From: Nostoc linckia z4
GTDB lineage: Bacteria; Cyanobacteriota; Cyanobacteriia; Cyanobacteriales; Nostocaceae
Assembly (NCBI RefSeq): GCF_002608075.1
Contig: NZ_LAHA01000007.1
Location: 10,972-74,138, forward strand
DNA length: 63,167 bases
Direction: 5' to 3'
The notes under the pieces were generated by a model, which saw only the letters and a program-made list of their open reading frames with translations, was not told the DNA's origin and did not search any database. Both the position numbers and the translations under genes were made by a program. Below are positions 52,262 through 61,359 of this stretch, piece after piece. Every line of letters starts with the position of its first letter. Position 1 is the stretch's first letter.

Positions 52262-53686
52262 TTAGTAAGATATTTTTACCTGAGAACATTTTGTTTGCTG
52301 GGCTTGAATTTTCTGTTGAATCCCTGGTGGTAAGCCAGGTTTAATTTTGGTATAAAGACGAGCAAATTCCCGCACATAATGAGCAGCAACAATTGGATTT
52401 TCAATGACTAAAAGTGTCTCGTCGTTACCGTTATTGGCTGCATCAGACCAATTATGAGAACCTGTAATTACTGTTCGATTATCAATAACGGAAAACTTAT
52501 GATGTAATAAATCTCCTTTTGGTAATGTAGGTACGCCTACAGTGGTAATTGGATTTTTCCAAGGATGATTGTCAAGTTCATATTTACATTTATTACTGAG
52601 AGCAACTCCCATCATATCTAATGCTTCGCTATAAGGACGATAAGCAAATTGTGGCTCAATTAAAGCTCGAATTTGGACATTTTGTTGATGTCGATTTTCC
52701 AAGATATTAGCTAGACGCTGTTCGGAAAAGACAAATAAAGCCAAATCAATAGATTTTGTTGCTGAATCTAAAGTTTTGCCAATTAAACCATTACTACTAT
52801 GACTCCAAGGTTGAGTAGGAGAAGTAGGAGAAAACTGCACAGTAATTTTGGTTTGATTTAATGTGATTTGTTGGGGTAAGCGTTGTGGTTTTTTAAGGCC
52901 AAATCGACTATCTGGCTTACCTCCTGGGCCGTCGCCCCACATAATGTTAAACTCTTGTGTAAATAAAGATGCTAATTCTGGGCTATCAATTTGCAATAAA
53001 TTATTGGCATTCCCTAAACTGCTAGGATTTGTATAATCACCAAAAGTATCGCTCAAGGTGAAATTGGCGGAAGTAATAATTACAATGCGATTATCTACAA
53101 TTACAAACTTATGGTGCATTAAACTACTACCAGCTGAACCATCTGCTTTATCGTCCAGCCAGGGAATGTTTGCATTTTGTAAAATTATTAAAGCATCTCT
53201 TTGATTTATTTCTGCGGGAGTTAGTTGATTGTCGTGGTTAATATCGATGAATTGATAAAATTCTTGATAGCGTTCTCGCTCTCTTTTATCTAATTTACTT
53301 ACTTCTTCTGGTGTAAAACTACTCCAAGGTCGGCTATAGGTATTTTCTAAAATTAACCTGACTTTAACTCCAGCTTTTTGTCTATCAACCAATGCCTGGG
53401 CGATTTTAGGTAAACGTAATTCTTGCACAGCTACATCTATTGTAGATTTAGCTTGAGAAATAGCATCAACAATTTGTTTTTCTAAGTCATCTCCCAACCG
53501 AGTTTGCTGGCGGTAAGCTTCTTGATATTCTGAAGCTTGAGAATGGTTAAAGTAAACTTTAACTAAGGGATCTTGTGGTAAAGCTGCTAGAAGTTTATTA
53601 GATGACTGGACTCGTTGACAACCGGCGAGGGCAAATATCGGTAAAAAGATATATAAAAAAAACCTTTGTCTAGATAAAAGTTGCAC
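52262..53686 (-). CDS. phospholipase D-like lipoprotein with an inserted EF-hand loop
   Basis: 474 residues. Lipoprotein signal with lipobox LAGC at Cys23. Two PLD domains, each with the HxK(x)4D motif: MHHKFVIVDNRIVIITSANFT in the first, LHHKFSVIDNRTVITGSHNWS in the second, so the active site formed by both is intact. Residues 148-159 (DINHDNQLTPAE) form a canonical 12-residue EF-hand calcium loop inserted between the strands of the first domain. The family includes phospholipases, nucleases and transferases; the substrate is undetermined. It would be anchored on the outer face of a membrane. ATG at 53686; divergent from the cysteine desulfurase gene. Confidence 0.87.
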   Translation of the reverse strand: MQLLSRQRFFLYIFLPIFALAGCQRVQSSNKLLAALPQDPLVKVYFNHSQASEYQEAYRQQTRLGDDLEKQIVDAISQAKSTIDVAVQELRLPKIAQALVDRQKAGVKVRLILENTYSRPWSSFTPEEVSKLDKRERERYQEFYQFIDINHDNQLTPAEINQRDALIILQNANIPWLDDKADGSAGSSLMHHKFVIVDNRIVIITSANFTLSDTFGDYTNPSSLGNANNLLQIDSPELASLFTQEFNIMWGDGPGGKPDSRFGLKKPQRLPQQITLNQTKITVQFSPTSPTQPWSHSSNGLIGKTLDSATKSIDLALFVFSEQRLANILENRHQQNVQIRALIEPQFAYRPYSEALDMMGVALSNKCKYELDNHPWKNPITTVGVPTLPKGDLLHHKFSVIDNRTVITGSHNWSDAANNGNDETLLVIENPIVAAHYVREFARLYTKIKPGLPPGIQQKIQAQQTKCSQVKISY

Positions 53687-53882
53687 TGTAATCTGTTAAA
53701 AGTGGATTGAGAGGGGACATGTTTATCATTCCCAAAATTTGGGGTTATGAGATGAAGTAAAAAAATAGCTTTCCCAGGCAAGAAAAACTCACTCGAACAT
53801 CCAAAATTACAGAGATTTTCTCAGATTTGCTAAAAAAATCAGCAGCCTATTGCCAGCGTGTGTTCTCATCATTATCGGTTAT

Positions 53883-55052
53883 ATGCAAATTTATCTAGAT
53901 TACAGTGCGACTACTCCCACTCGCAAAGAAGCGATCGCAGTTATGCAAACAATCCTCACTCAACAGTGGGGGAATCCTTCTAGCTTACATGAGTGGGGAA
54001 AACGGGCTGCAACGGTTGTGGAACAAGCCAGAATCCAAGTTGCTTGCTTAATTAACGCCGCCACTCCAGAATCGATTGTTTTTACCTCTGGGGGTACTGA
54101 AGCAAATAATCTAGCAATTATGGGTGTGGCTCGCTTGTATACTGTTCCGCGACATATAATTATCTCCAGTGTCGAGCATTCTGCAATTTCTGAGACAGCG
54201 CGATTGTTGGAAATATGGGGTTGGGAAGTTACACGCTTAGATGTAGATACCAAAGGTAAAGTCAACCCCTTGGACTTAAAGGCGGCATTGCGACATAATA
54301 CAGTGTTGGTTTCCATAATTTACGGTCAAAGTGAAGTTGGCACTGTACAACCAATTGCAGAATTGGGAAAAATTGCGCGATCGCATGGTGCTTTGTTTCA
54401 TACAGATGCAGTGCAAGCTGCGGGACGTTTAGGCATAGATGTACAAGAACTTCCAGTAGATTTACTTAGCCTTGCCAGTCATAAAATCTATGGCCCCCAA
54501 GGTGTAGGCGCGCTGTATGTCCGTCCTGGCGTAGAATTGATGCCTTTATTATGTGGTGGCGGGCAAGAAATGGGATTGCGTTCTGGTACACAAGCAGTAC
54601 CGATAATTGCCGGCTTTGGTGTTGCAGCTGAATTAATAGCAGAGGAATTACCAAAAGAAACACCACGGTTGATTCAGCTACGCGATCGCGCCTTTGACCA
54701 ATTAGCTGAAATTCCTGGTTTAATTCCTACAGGGGATACCTGCGATCGTTTACCTCATCATGTGAGTCTGTGCTTAGAATACGCCGATGGCGAAAAACTC
54801 AGCGGTAAAACCTTAGTAAAACAGCTAAATCTTGCAGGTATTGGTATTAGTGCCGGTGCTGCTTGTCATAGTGGAAAACTCAGCCCAAGTCCCATATTGT
54901 TAGCAATGGGTTATTCCGAAAAAGCCGCCTTGGGCGGAATTCGCATCACATTAGGGCGTGATACCACCGAAGCCGACATTGATTGGACAACAATGGTATT
55001 AAAGCAAGTTTTAAAGAGACTAACCCCAGATTTATCTATTATCAAGCGTTGA
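53883..55052 (+). CDS. cysteine desulfurase (NifS/IscS class V aminotransferase)
   Basis: 389 residues from ATG 53883 (MQIYLDYSATTPT, the canonical start); the frame is open from a TTG at 53850 but those 11 codons add nothing conserved. PLP enzyme that takes sulfur from cysteine for Fe-S clusters and thio-cofactors. Seen: FTSGGTEANNLAI, SSVEHSAI, HTDAVQAAGR, PLP-Lys in SLASHKIYGPQGVGALYVR, RSGTQ and the catalytic-Cys loop GISAGAACHSGKLSPS. The short loop and RITLGRDTTEADID end suit the NifS/IscS group I. No nif or suf gene is adjacent, so nifS versus iscS cannot be decided. Confidence 0.94.
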   Translation: MQIYLDYSATTPTRKEAIAVMQTILTQQWGNPSSLHEWGKRAATVVEQARIQVACLINAATPESIVFTSGGTEANNLAIMGVARLYTVPRHIIISSVEHSAISETARLLEIWGWEVTRLDVDTKGKVNPLDLKAALRHNTVLVSIIYGQSEVGTVQPIAELGKIARSHGALFHTDAVQAAGRLGIDVQELPVDLLSLASHKIYGPQGVGALYVRPGVELMPLLCGGGQEMGLRSGTQAVPIIAGFGVAAELIAEELPKETPRLIQLRDRAFDQLAEIPGLIPTGDTCDRLPHHVSLCLEYADGEKLSGKTLVKQLNLAGIGISAGAACHSGKLSPSPILLAMGYSEKAALGGIRITLGRDTTEADIDWTTMVLKQVLKRLTPDLSIIKR

Positions 55053-55083
55053 GTTTTCTAACTAAAATTTCAGGCGTTGTTGA

Positions 55084-55614
55084 GAGACTATTTATTCTGA
55101 TTCTCTTTATAGAGAAGGAGATTGGATTTCGGTTTCAGGATTGCAGGGTTTTGTACAGGTAATGAATATTGGATTTAGAACTACAACCTTGCATGTCTAC
55201 CAATGGGGTTCCATTGTCAAAATGCCCAACTCTAGGATGATTACCGGAATTGTAGAAAATTGGTCACAAAATCCTGGTGAAGAATTAAAGTGGGGTATTA
55301 GTTTAACTCTCAAAATTGATAATATTTCTGCCCAACAAACTGCCAAAATTTGCAATGCTATTCGCGAAACACCTTCGTATATTCAGGGATTATCGCAAGA
55401 GATAATTGTCCGTTTTTCCAGAATTGAAAATAATGCTCGTGTCATTAACATTGTTGCCTTTGTTAATGATGATAAGCTTTATTATGATGCTGAGAAAAAT
55501 TTGAATTTAGCTATCTTAGAAATCTTAGAAAAAGAAAGTATTGATTTCTTGTACGTGGATCTCCGAACCGATCCAGAAAAATATAAACAGAATCAGCTAG
55601 CAGCTAATAACTAA
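55084..55614 (+). pseudogene. 5'-truncated MscS-family mechanosensitive channel gene
   Basis: The readable frame begins abruptly at about 55105 with LYREGDWISVSGLQGFVQVMNIGFRTTTL, which is the start of the MscS beta domain just after the pore helix. It runs through the complete cytoplasmic C-terminal domain (MPNSRMITGIVENWS to the stop). All membrane helices are missing; the frame is closed by a stop at 55081-55083 and upstream sequence does not resemble MscS. Internal TTG (55141) or ATG (55162) could start a soluble 150-residue product. Most likely a relic whose 5' part was lost by rearrangement. Confidence 0.75.
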
Positions 55615-55650
55615 TTTCATACCAAAAAAAGCTGTGAATGATGGTGGCTA

Positions 55651-55783
55651 GTAGTCTACCAACCCAAAAATGTTAGGTGGAGGTTGGGTAAAGGTTAAAG
55701 GCAAAAGGGGAAGGATAAAAAATATGAGTCCCTTTTCCCTTTCCCCCTTCCCCTTTAACCGAACTGTATTGGGGGTGGGGTGA
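55651..55783. repeat. interspersed G/A-C/T repeat, inverted copy
   Basis: Starts GTAGTCTACCAACCCAAAAA, complement of the end of the 15906 copy, followed by G/A and C/T arms and TTTAACCGAACTGTATTGGG. It fills most of the 307-bp spacer. Confidence 0.7.
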
Positions 55784-55921
55784 CGCGGATGGTGATGGTA
55801 AGCGAGAAAATTTCAAATCCTGCTTTAGCAAGGGTTTCACATTGCGTTTGTGTTGGTGCTAACGAAAATCACAGCCAATGCTGGAACAATAGAAGTAATG
55901 CTAAACCAACGATAATAAATC

Positions 55922-56656
55922 ATGAGTGAACTTCCCAATAGTCTTGAAGATGCGATCGCCCAATCTCAGACAGCTGTCCAAGCCGCCCTTGCCGATGGTT
56001 GTAATCGCCTACAAGTTGATTTCCTGTTCCCAGAACTGAAACTCATGCCCGTGGCAGAACAATTTGTGCCGTTGTTTGCTGAATACGATTCTCGCTTGAA
56101 GATTTTCTTTGCTGATGCTGGGGCTGCGGCCTTAGCCCGCCGCGATTGGGCTGATGCACCATTTCAAATTTTGGATATCGGGACGGGGAGGGCTGCTTCG
56201 TTGCAAACAAAAATCCAGCCAGAGGATGAAATTTTCTTATTTATCTCTCCCACTTCCGTAGAAGTACCACAGTTAGAAAAGTTATGTGACGAAATTGGCG
56301 ATCGCCCTTTAGTATTTTTAAATCCCCGCCTTGAAGATTCGGGAACTGTGGGTATTGGTTACGCAGCTAGAAAAATCCGCGATCGCTTCATTAATACCAT
56401 TGAATCCGCCTATTACCTGCGGCCGATAGACGATCAAACCGCTTTATATCGCTGCTACCCAGGACAGTGGGAAATTTGGGTAGAAAACGGTGGTGAATAT
56501 CAAAAAATTGCCGAATTACCCACAAAACCATCGGGGGATGAGTTGGATCTCATCCTGATGAAGGGACAACCCCAAACAACAACCAACGCTATACCAGCAA
56601 GAAAGCCGAATGTGTTTAAGAGTTTACAACGGTTTTTAAAAGCTTTGAGTAGTTAG
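55922..56656 (+). CDS. DUF1995 protein (cyanobacterial/plastid family)
   Basis: 244 residues, soluble. Matches the DUF1995 family shared by cyanobacteria and plastids: MSELPNSLEDAIAQSQTAVQAAL, LQVDFLFPELKL, FADAGAAALARRDW, LFISPTSVEV, PLVFLNPRLEDSGTVGIGYAARKIRDRFINTIESAYYLRP and YPGQWEIWVE. A plant relative is linked to photosystem II assembly; the bacterial role is unknown. A diverged copy of its 3' part (source 56468-56572) occurs at 57302-57405, beyond the neighbouring gene. ATG at 55922. Confidence 0.8.
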   Translation: MSELPNSLEDAIAQSQTAVQAALADGCNRLQVDFLFPELKLMPVAEQFVPLFAEYDSRLKIFFADAGAAALARRDWADAPFQILDIGTGRAASLQTKIQPEDEIFLFISPTSVEVPQLEKLCDEIGDRPLVFLNPRLEDSGTVGIGYAARKIRDRFINTIESAYYLRPIDDQTALYRCYPGQWEIWVENGGEYQKIAELPTKPSGDELDLILMKGQPQTTTNAIPARKPNVFKSLQRFLKALSS

Positions 56657-56665
56657 GAAAAAGCA

Positions 56666-56701
56666 GAGGTAGCAGGAGAAAACTTAATCGCCTGCTGCCT
56701 C
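56666..56701. terminator. hairpin GAGGTAGCAGG / CCTGCTGCCTC between convergent genes
   Basis: 11-bp stem with one G-U pair and a 14-nt loop, directly between the DUF1995 (+) and BP74-like (-) genes; followed by T-rich sequence on the + strand. Probable shared terminator. Confidence 0.55.
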
Positions 56702-56719
56702 ATTGTCAATTTTCTATTA

Positions 56720-57160
56720 CTATGAAATTTCCTTAACTAGCCGGGAACTCCAAGGACACCAGAAGCCACCTGGTAAAAATGGGCCGCCTGCCTCATCTAA
56801 ATGGTCTTCGGTGTATTCAATTGAAGCATCACAAACTTCTATCGCCACTTGAAAGAAATTGATAGACGCTGGGTCTAATTGGTAACTCCAACCTGGATTG
56901 TATGCGGCTGGTCTTTTTATGATTCTTCCGTATATATGGGTTGTATCTTTTTCTTTTCCACTGAGTATATCCCTCGCTTGTTGAATTTTACTCTCATCAG
57001 TAAGTTCCACAACAAATTGACCGCGAGAAGGTGGAGTTTCAAATACAAATCTGGCAGGAGTAGCGGCGTATGATGGTGAACTAAAACCCATAGCAAGGAT
57101 AGCTACAACAGCCAACACAGTTAGTACTCGACGGATTAATTTTCTTGCGATCGCAATCAT
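56720..57160 (-). CDS. secreted BP74-like protein
   Basis: 146 residues. Signal peptide 1-32 (SYAA end). The mature part has the pattern of the bacterial family related to the N-terminal domain of Dictyostelium calmodulin-binding protein BP74: FVFETPPSRGQFVVELTD, IQQARDILSG, HIYGRIIKRPAAYNPGWSY, a helix around FFQVAIEVCDASIEYTEDHLDE and the end GGFWCPWSSRLVKEI. Two Cys (about 111 and 136) could form a disulfide. Function in bacteria unknown. It is bracketed by DUF1995 and a fragment of DUF1995, and has the triple 9-bp repeat upstream also found at the MbtH-like gene. ATG at 57160. Confidence 0.68.
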   Translation of the reverse strand: MIAIARKLIRRVLTVLAVVAILAMGFSSPSYAATPARFVFETPPSRGQFVVELTDESKIQQARDILSGKEKDTTHIYGRIIKRPAAYNPGWSYQLDPASINFFQVAIEVCDASIEYTEDHLDEAGGPFLPGGFWCPWSSRLVKEIS

Positions 57161-57219
57161 AATTTTCCCTATGTAGGTACAAATGTTGCGAGTAAGCTAA
57201 CACGATCGAGAAAGTTACA

Positions 57220-57252
57220 CAAGGACAGTTAAGACAGTTAAGACAGTTAAGA
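57220..57252 (-). promoter_or_regulatory. triple 9-bp direct repeat upstream of the BP74-like gene
   Basis: CAAGG then three perfect ACAGTTAAG units (57225-57251; CTTAACTGT in the gene's sense), 64-91 bp before the ATG. Same layout and near-same distance as at 28246-28278. Confidence 0.5.
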
Positions 57253-57301
57253 AAAAATTATTAAAAAAAATCAGAATTGTATGGAAAACTCAGTTTTTGC
57301 A

Positions 57302-57405
57302 CGTGGGAAATTTGGGTAAAAAACGGCGGCGATTATCAAAACATTGCCGAATTACCCACAAAACCATCAGGTGATGAATTGGACTCATCCTGATGAAGGG
57401 ACATG
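57302..57405 (+). pseudogene. duplicated fragment of the DUF1995 gene
   Basis: About 100 bp match the 3' part of the DUF1995 gene (GTGGGAAATTTGGGTA through CATCCTGATGAAGGGACA) with substitutions and a one-base deletion that shifts the frame. Neither end of the gene is present. The fragment ends where a dispersed repeat begins. Confidence 0.8.
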
Positions 57406-57407
57406 TC

Positions 57408-57545
57408 CAGTAAATTACTTGTGATATGTCATTGCGAGTGCAACGAAGTGGAACGACGCAATCGCAAGAATTCTGCGATTACTTCACTTCGCTATCGCTA
57501 CGTACCCTGCGGGAACGCCAAGGGCGAACGTAATGACAAGCATTT
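57408..57545. repeat. dispersed repeat with ATTGCGAG / CGTAATGAC motifs
   Basis: GTCATTGCGAGTGCAACGAA, GCAATCGCAAG, CGCTACGTACCCTGCGGGAA and AACGTAATGAC are typical of cyanobacterial dispersed repeats; related words occur at 4984-5030 and within the 170-bp elements. No coding function. Confidence 0.55.
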
Positions 57546-57711
57546 AGCCGGACTTGATATTATATGGAAAAGTCTACGGAAAATCTAACTTCCAAACCAA
57601 GAATTCAAAGTCTCTCTCCTCGCAGGAGAGAGATTTAGAGAGAGGTTTTCCAGATACCGTGAAAAGTTAGGTTGATTGTTGGCTAGTATTTCCTTCTCAA
57701 ATAGAAATTTA

Positions 57712-57828
57712 ATGTTGAAAACCCTATACATTGTGCGACATTGCCAAGCAGTTGGTCAGGAACCTGACGCGCCTCTGACATCAGAAGGGTATATTTTGCC
57801 AAAATGCTGTCCGAACAATAAGAGTTAG
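57712..57828 (+). pseudogene. 5' fragment of a histidine phosphatase (phosphoglycerate mutase-like) gene
   Basis: 38 codons from ATG read MLKTLYIVRHCQAVGQEPD, then APLTSEG: the phosphohistidine motif RH(G/C) and the first conserved turn of the histidine phosphatase superfamily. After LTSEGY the similarity ends; the frame runs into a tandem repeat (GAGTTAGGA) and stops. The remaining about 130 codons of a normal gene are absent. Confidence 0.7.
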
Positions 57829-57869
57829 GAATTTTAATATTAACTCCTAACTCCTAACTCCTAACTTTT

Positions 57870-60800
57870 TTAATTTGCTTGCAACGGCGCATTCAAGATT
57901 TTTTCAATGCGATCGCGTGTTTCTAGAATATGCGCTTTGGTATATTCATCATCAGAATTAACATCTTTGAGTTTCTCATCCAACTGTTTGAGTTTATACC
58001 ATGCCAAAGTGCGAGCATCTTCTGGAACGTATTCTTTTCGCAAGACCATATTGCTTAAAATGTCTAAATACTTTCTCTGCAAGCCTCGCCGCAAGCTAGC
58101 AATCTTCATTGGTTTACCTTTTGGTTTGATGACTTCCGTCCAAATACCTGACTGTAATGTGTCAAATAATTCTGGAAGAGTCAATGCATTTTCTGGCTTA
58201 CTTTTAAGTTCGATATCCTTGAGACGCGAAAGGCGATCGCCAGAGAGTAAATCTCGCAACACAGAACCCTGCAACAATAATACTAAATCGTGAATTGGAT
58301 AATCCAAGCGACCAACTTGGGGATAACTACCCCAATGTCGCCAACGGGAAGGTGCTAATTTATTCAGTAGTTCTGGGGAAAAGCTGAGGGCATCTTCGGC
58401 AAATAGATATTTTTGCAGTGTTTCTAAAGCCTGACGTTGTTGATCTACTGGTACTGGTTCAAATGGTAATCGGCGTTGGCTAACTTCCAAGGGGATTTCG
58501 TTGGGGCGGACGCGGTAGAAAGACTGCCCGCCGATGTATTTTGTGGTGTAGTATATTTGCTGAAAATAGTTACCCAATACTGTAGTAAAACGTTCGCTGA
58601 CATCGCTGTAACTATCTCCATCCACAGGGAAACGTTTATCCAGACGATCCCACATAACACGGGAATTATTCAATTGCCACTGAGAATAAAGTAGCACGTT
58701 GCCGCTATTATCCCAGGCATCAGCAGTTGGGTCGAGGTCATACACATCTTCGTCGGTGGAATAACTCAATTCAGGTTTGTAAGATTGTGCAGCAATTTCT
58801 TGTAAAACTTGCTTTTCTCCTATTGCATTTGATGTCTGAATTGGTATGTAGCCGTACTTAATCGCCCATTCATCATAAGGCCCCACCATACTAGGAAAGT
58901 AATCTCCCTGTTTTGTACCTTGGGGGGCAATGTTTGGGGGAATATAATCCATTACCGAAGTCGTCAAACCTTTAGTTTTGGTAATTTCTGTATTATTCAT
59001 TTCTTCTGGTGGTAGCAAGGTACTACCACGGAAGTTATGGCGTAAACCAAGGGTATGTCCGACTTCGTGGGCGATGATTAAACGCAAATATTGGTTAATA
59101 TATTCTTTCACCTGGATTTGATTGGGTGTAGTATCTGGCAGCAGTGACATTGCCAAGGAACCAAAGGCAAATTGATTCGCTGCTTCCATGCCATAACACA
59201 AATCGTACTCCCCTGCCATTTTAGATAAATGACGCAAAAACCCTTGACTTTGCTGGGGTACATTCCGATCTTTGGCATTTAAACCATTGGCGCAAAGTAA
59301 ACGATTTTGCATCAATGCCGTTAAAGTAGTGGTATTTTGTGTATTTTGTACTTCGTTGGGTTGGATAATTTTGCGATATTCATTCTTGAGTGCCCGCACA
59401 AAACTAGCATCTACAATAATGTCTGCATCTAAAATTTCTCCGGTCAATGGATTAACACGCGATGGCCCCATTGCAAAGTATCCGTCTACCGTGTTAATCC
59501 AGCGAATCGTGTTGTAACGAATATCTGCTGGATCCCAAGTGGCGTCATCTGGCATTTGGCGGGCTTCAATGGCGTCCTTGAATCCGGCTTTGAGGAAGGC
59601 TTTGTTCCACATAACGATGCCTTCTTTAATGGCATCGCGGTATTCTAAGGGCACAGCGTTATCAATCCAAAAGACAATAGGTTTTTTGGGACGAGAAATT
59701 GCTGCTTTTGGGTCTTCTTTTTCCAAGTTCCAGCGGTTGATGTAACGCACAAAAGAATCGCCGCGATCGTCTTTGGATAAATCTTGGTAAGCGGTGATAA
59801 AATAGCCGATGCGATCGTCGGCAATGCGGGGGCGATAATTATTATCGGCAAGTTGAGAGAGGCTGTAGTGGATGCGTAACGTAAAACCACGGTTATCAGC
59901 TAGTGAGGCAAAGCTTGGCACTTCACTGTCTTTACCACTACCACCGGAGAAATTTAACACAGATTCAACTTCTATGTTTTGGGGAAAAGCTTTAGAATTA
60001 CCGAAATATGACTGGTCTGTGGTTCCTGGAACTCCTAAACTTGAAGATAATCCCGCTAAGTCTGTGAGTAACAAATCCCCCAGGTCAATGAGAATGGTTT
60101 TGCGTTGCGGATGAATGCTTTTAATAGAAATATTATAGAGAACAGAGTCACTAAAGGAACGGGCAAGCGATCGCGCCTGCGGATCTCCCTCACGAGTCCG
60201 GAAATTGACATTGCGAATCACAAATTGTAAATTATTATCCACTTGCCGGAAATAAAACAAAAAATCTTGCAAAGGCATCCCGCTGTAAATACCCCGTTCG
60301 CCAATGCCCGATTCCAAGGTTGCCGCAGCCAGAAAATTTTTATTTAGTTGCTCTGGTTTAATTTCTAAATAAATTTTATTCTTTTCTTTATTTTGATAAA
60401 GGGTAAACAATCCTCCCTGCTTCACAGTATCTTTGATTACTTCATCAAAGGCTTGTAAATCATCCTTTGCTTCTGGTTTAGTACTAGAATTCGGTTTGGA
60501 ATTCGGTTTTTGTGATGGTTTGATAACTTGTAAAAATGGTTGCTGTGTTATTTTTTTTAGGTCTTTTACTACCCACATAAAGGGTTGAGGCTCTACCTGT
60601 TGATGTTGATTAACTACCCAAACTTGCCCTGCTGCTAGTCTCTGTTGGGGACGGCTATTGCTATTTTTTAGTGATAAGCTTGAGTTTTTGTTGGAAAAAG
60701 TTTCGGTCTTTGAAGGGTGATGAGACTTTTGTTTACTTGTTAATACTGTCTGATGTTCGCTAGATAACTCCGAATTTACTTTATTCACAGCCAATGACTT

Positions 60801-60884
60801 GGCATTAGTCGTTACTATTCCTAAAAACAAACCTTGTAACAAAATCACATAAAAGCCAAATCTGGTCATTGCATTCATCCCCAA
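57870..60884 (-). CDS. secreted zinc-dependent metalloprotease (DUF5117/DUF4953)
   Basis: 1004 residues. N-terminal signal (MTRFGFYVILLQGLFLGIVTTNAK; Met6 may be the real start), a Ser/Lys/Gln-rich linker to about 135, a DUF5117-like domain (about 150-400) and a metzincin-type catalytic core with IIAHEVGHTLGLRHNFRGS (three His ligands in HExxHxxGxxH) near residue 610, and a Met-turn in SVMDYIPPN. The C-terminal DUF4953-like region follows, to about 990. It probably degrades proteins outside the cytoplasm. Tandem GGAGTTA repeats lie at its 3' end. It stands alone, downstream of the phosphatase fragment on the opposite strand. Confidence 0.87.
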   Translation of the reverse strand: MGMNAMTRFGFYVILLQGLFLGIVTTNAKSLAVNKVNSELSSEHQTVLTSKQKSHHPSKTETFSNKNSSLSLKNSNSRPQQRLAAGQVWVVNQHQQVEPQPFMWVVKDLKKITQQPFLQVIKPSQKPNSKPNSSTKPEAKDDLQAFDEVIKDTVKQGGLFTLYQNKEKNKIYLEIKPEQLNKNFLAAATLESGIGERGIYSGMPLQDFLFYFRQVDNNLQFVIRNVNFRTREGDPQARSLARSFSDSVLYNISIKSIHPQRKTILIDLGDLLLTDLAGLSSSLGVPGTTDQSYFGNSKAFPQNIEVESVLNFSGGSGKDSEVPSFASLADNRGFTLRIHYSLSQLADNNYRPRIADDRIGYFITAYQDLSKDDRGDSFVRYINRWNLEKEDPKAAISRPKKPIVFWIDNAVPLEYRDAIKEGIVMWNKAFLKAGFKDAIEARQMPDDATWDPADIRYNTIRWINTVDGYFAMGPSRVNPLTGEILDADIIVDASFVRALKNEYRKIIQPNEVQNTQNTTTLTALMQNRLLCANGLNAKDRNVPQQSQGFLRHLSKMAGEYDLCYGMEAANQFAFGSLAMSLLPDTTPNQIQVKEYINQYLRLIIAHEVGHTLGLRHNFRGSTLLPPEEMNNTEITKTKGLTTSVMDYIPPNIAPQGTKQGDYFPSMVGPYDEWAIKYGYIPIQTSNAIGEKQVLQEIAAQSYKPELSYSTDEDVYDLDPTADAWDNSGNVLLYSQWQLNNSRVMWDRLDKRFPVDGDSYSDVSERFTTVLGNYFQQIYYTTKYIGGQSFYRVRPNEIPLEVSQRRLPFEPVPVDQQRQALETLQKYLFAEDALSFSPELLNKLAPSRWRHWGSYPQVGRLDYPIHDLVLLLQGSVLRDLLSGDRLSRLKDIELKSKPENALTLPELFDTLQSGIWTEVIKPKGKPMKIASLRRGLQRKYLDILSNMVLRKEYVPEDARTLAWYKLKQLDEKLKDVNSDDEYTKAHILETRDRIEKILNAPLQAN

Positions 60885-61359
60885 TAACTATCTTTCGTTA
60901 AGTTTTAACTTTTGCAAAGGTACGCAGCCCTTGTGGTGTTGATTCAATACCTGCTTTATATCCAGCAGCAAAGTTTGACTTCAATTTTAATTGTCATTTT
61001 TTCGATTTTTTGTGTTGTTTTGCAGTAGTATTTTTCCTAATAATTGCGTCTCTCACAAAGAGTAAGTATTATTTTTACATCACACCAGTAAATATCGTGG
61101 GAAAAAAATATAACGAATTTGTCAAGACCGCAAAATTATGTGATTTTTGAAATAATTTTTCACTTGACAATTTATTGACATTAACAGTATCAGTTTTAGG
61201 CTGAAAACGCCTTCTAGCAGTACCTATGACAAGTCACACTACAAATTTAGAAAGCATATAATAGTAAATATTTATACGAGTATCTTCATCATGGGAACAA
61301 AACTAACTTAGTTCAGGATTATCGCAACAATTACTTTAAATGTATCAACGGACACAGAA
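60885..61359. other. intergenic between divergent genes
   Basis: No gene seen. A/T-rich; a TTGACA at 61166 with further TTGACA at 61178 could be -35 elements for the pentapeptide gene, but no convincing -10 was fixed. Confidence 0.35.
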
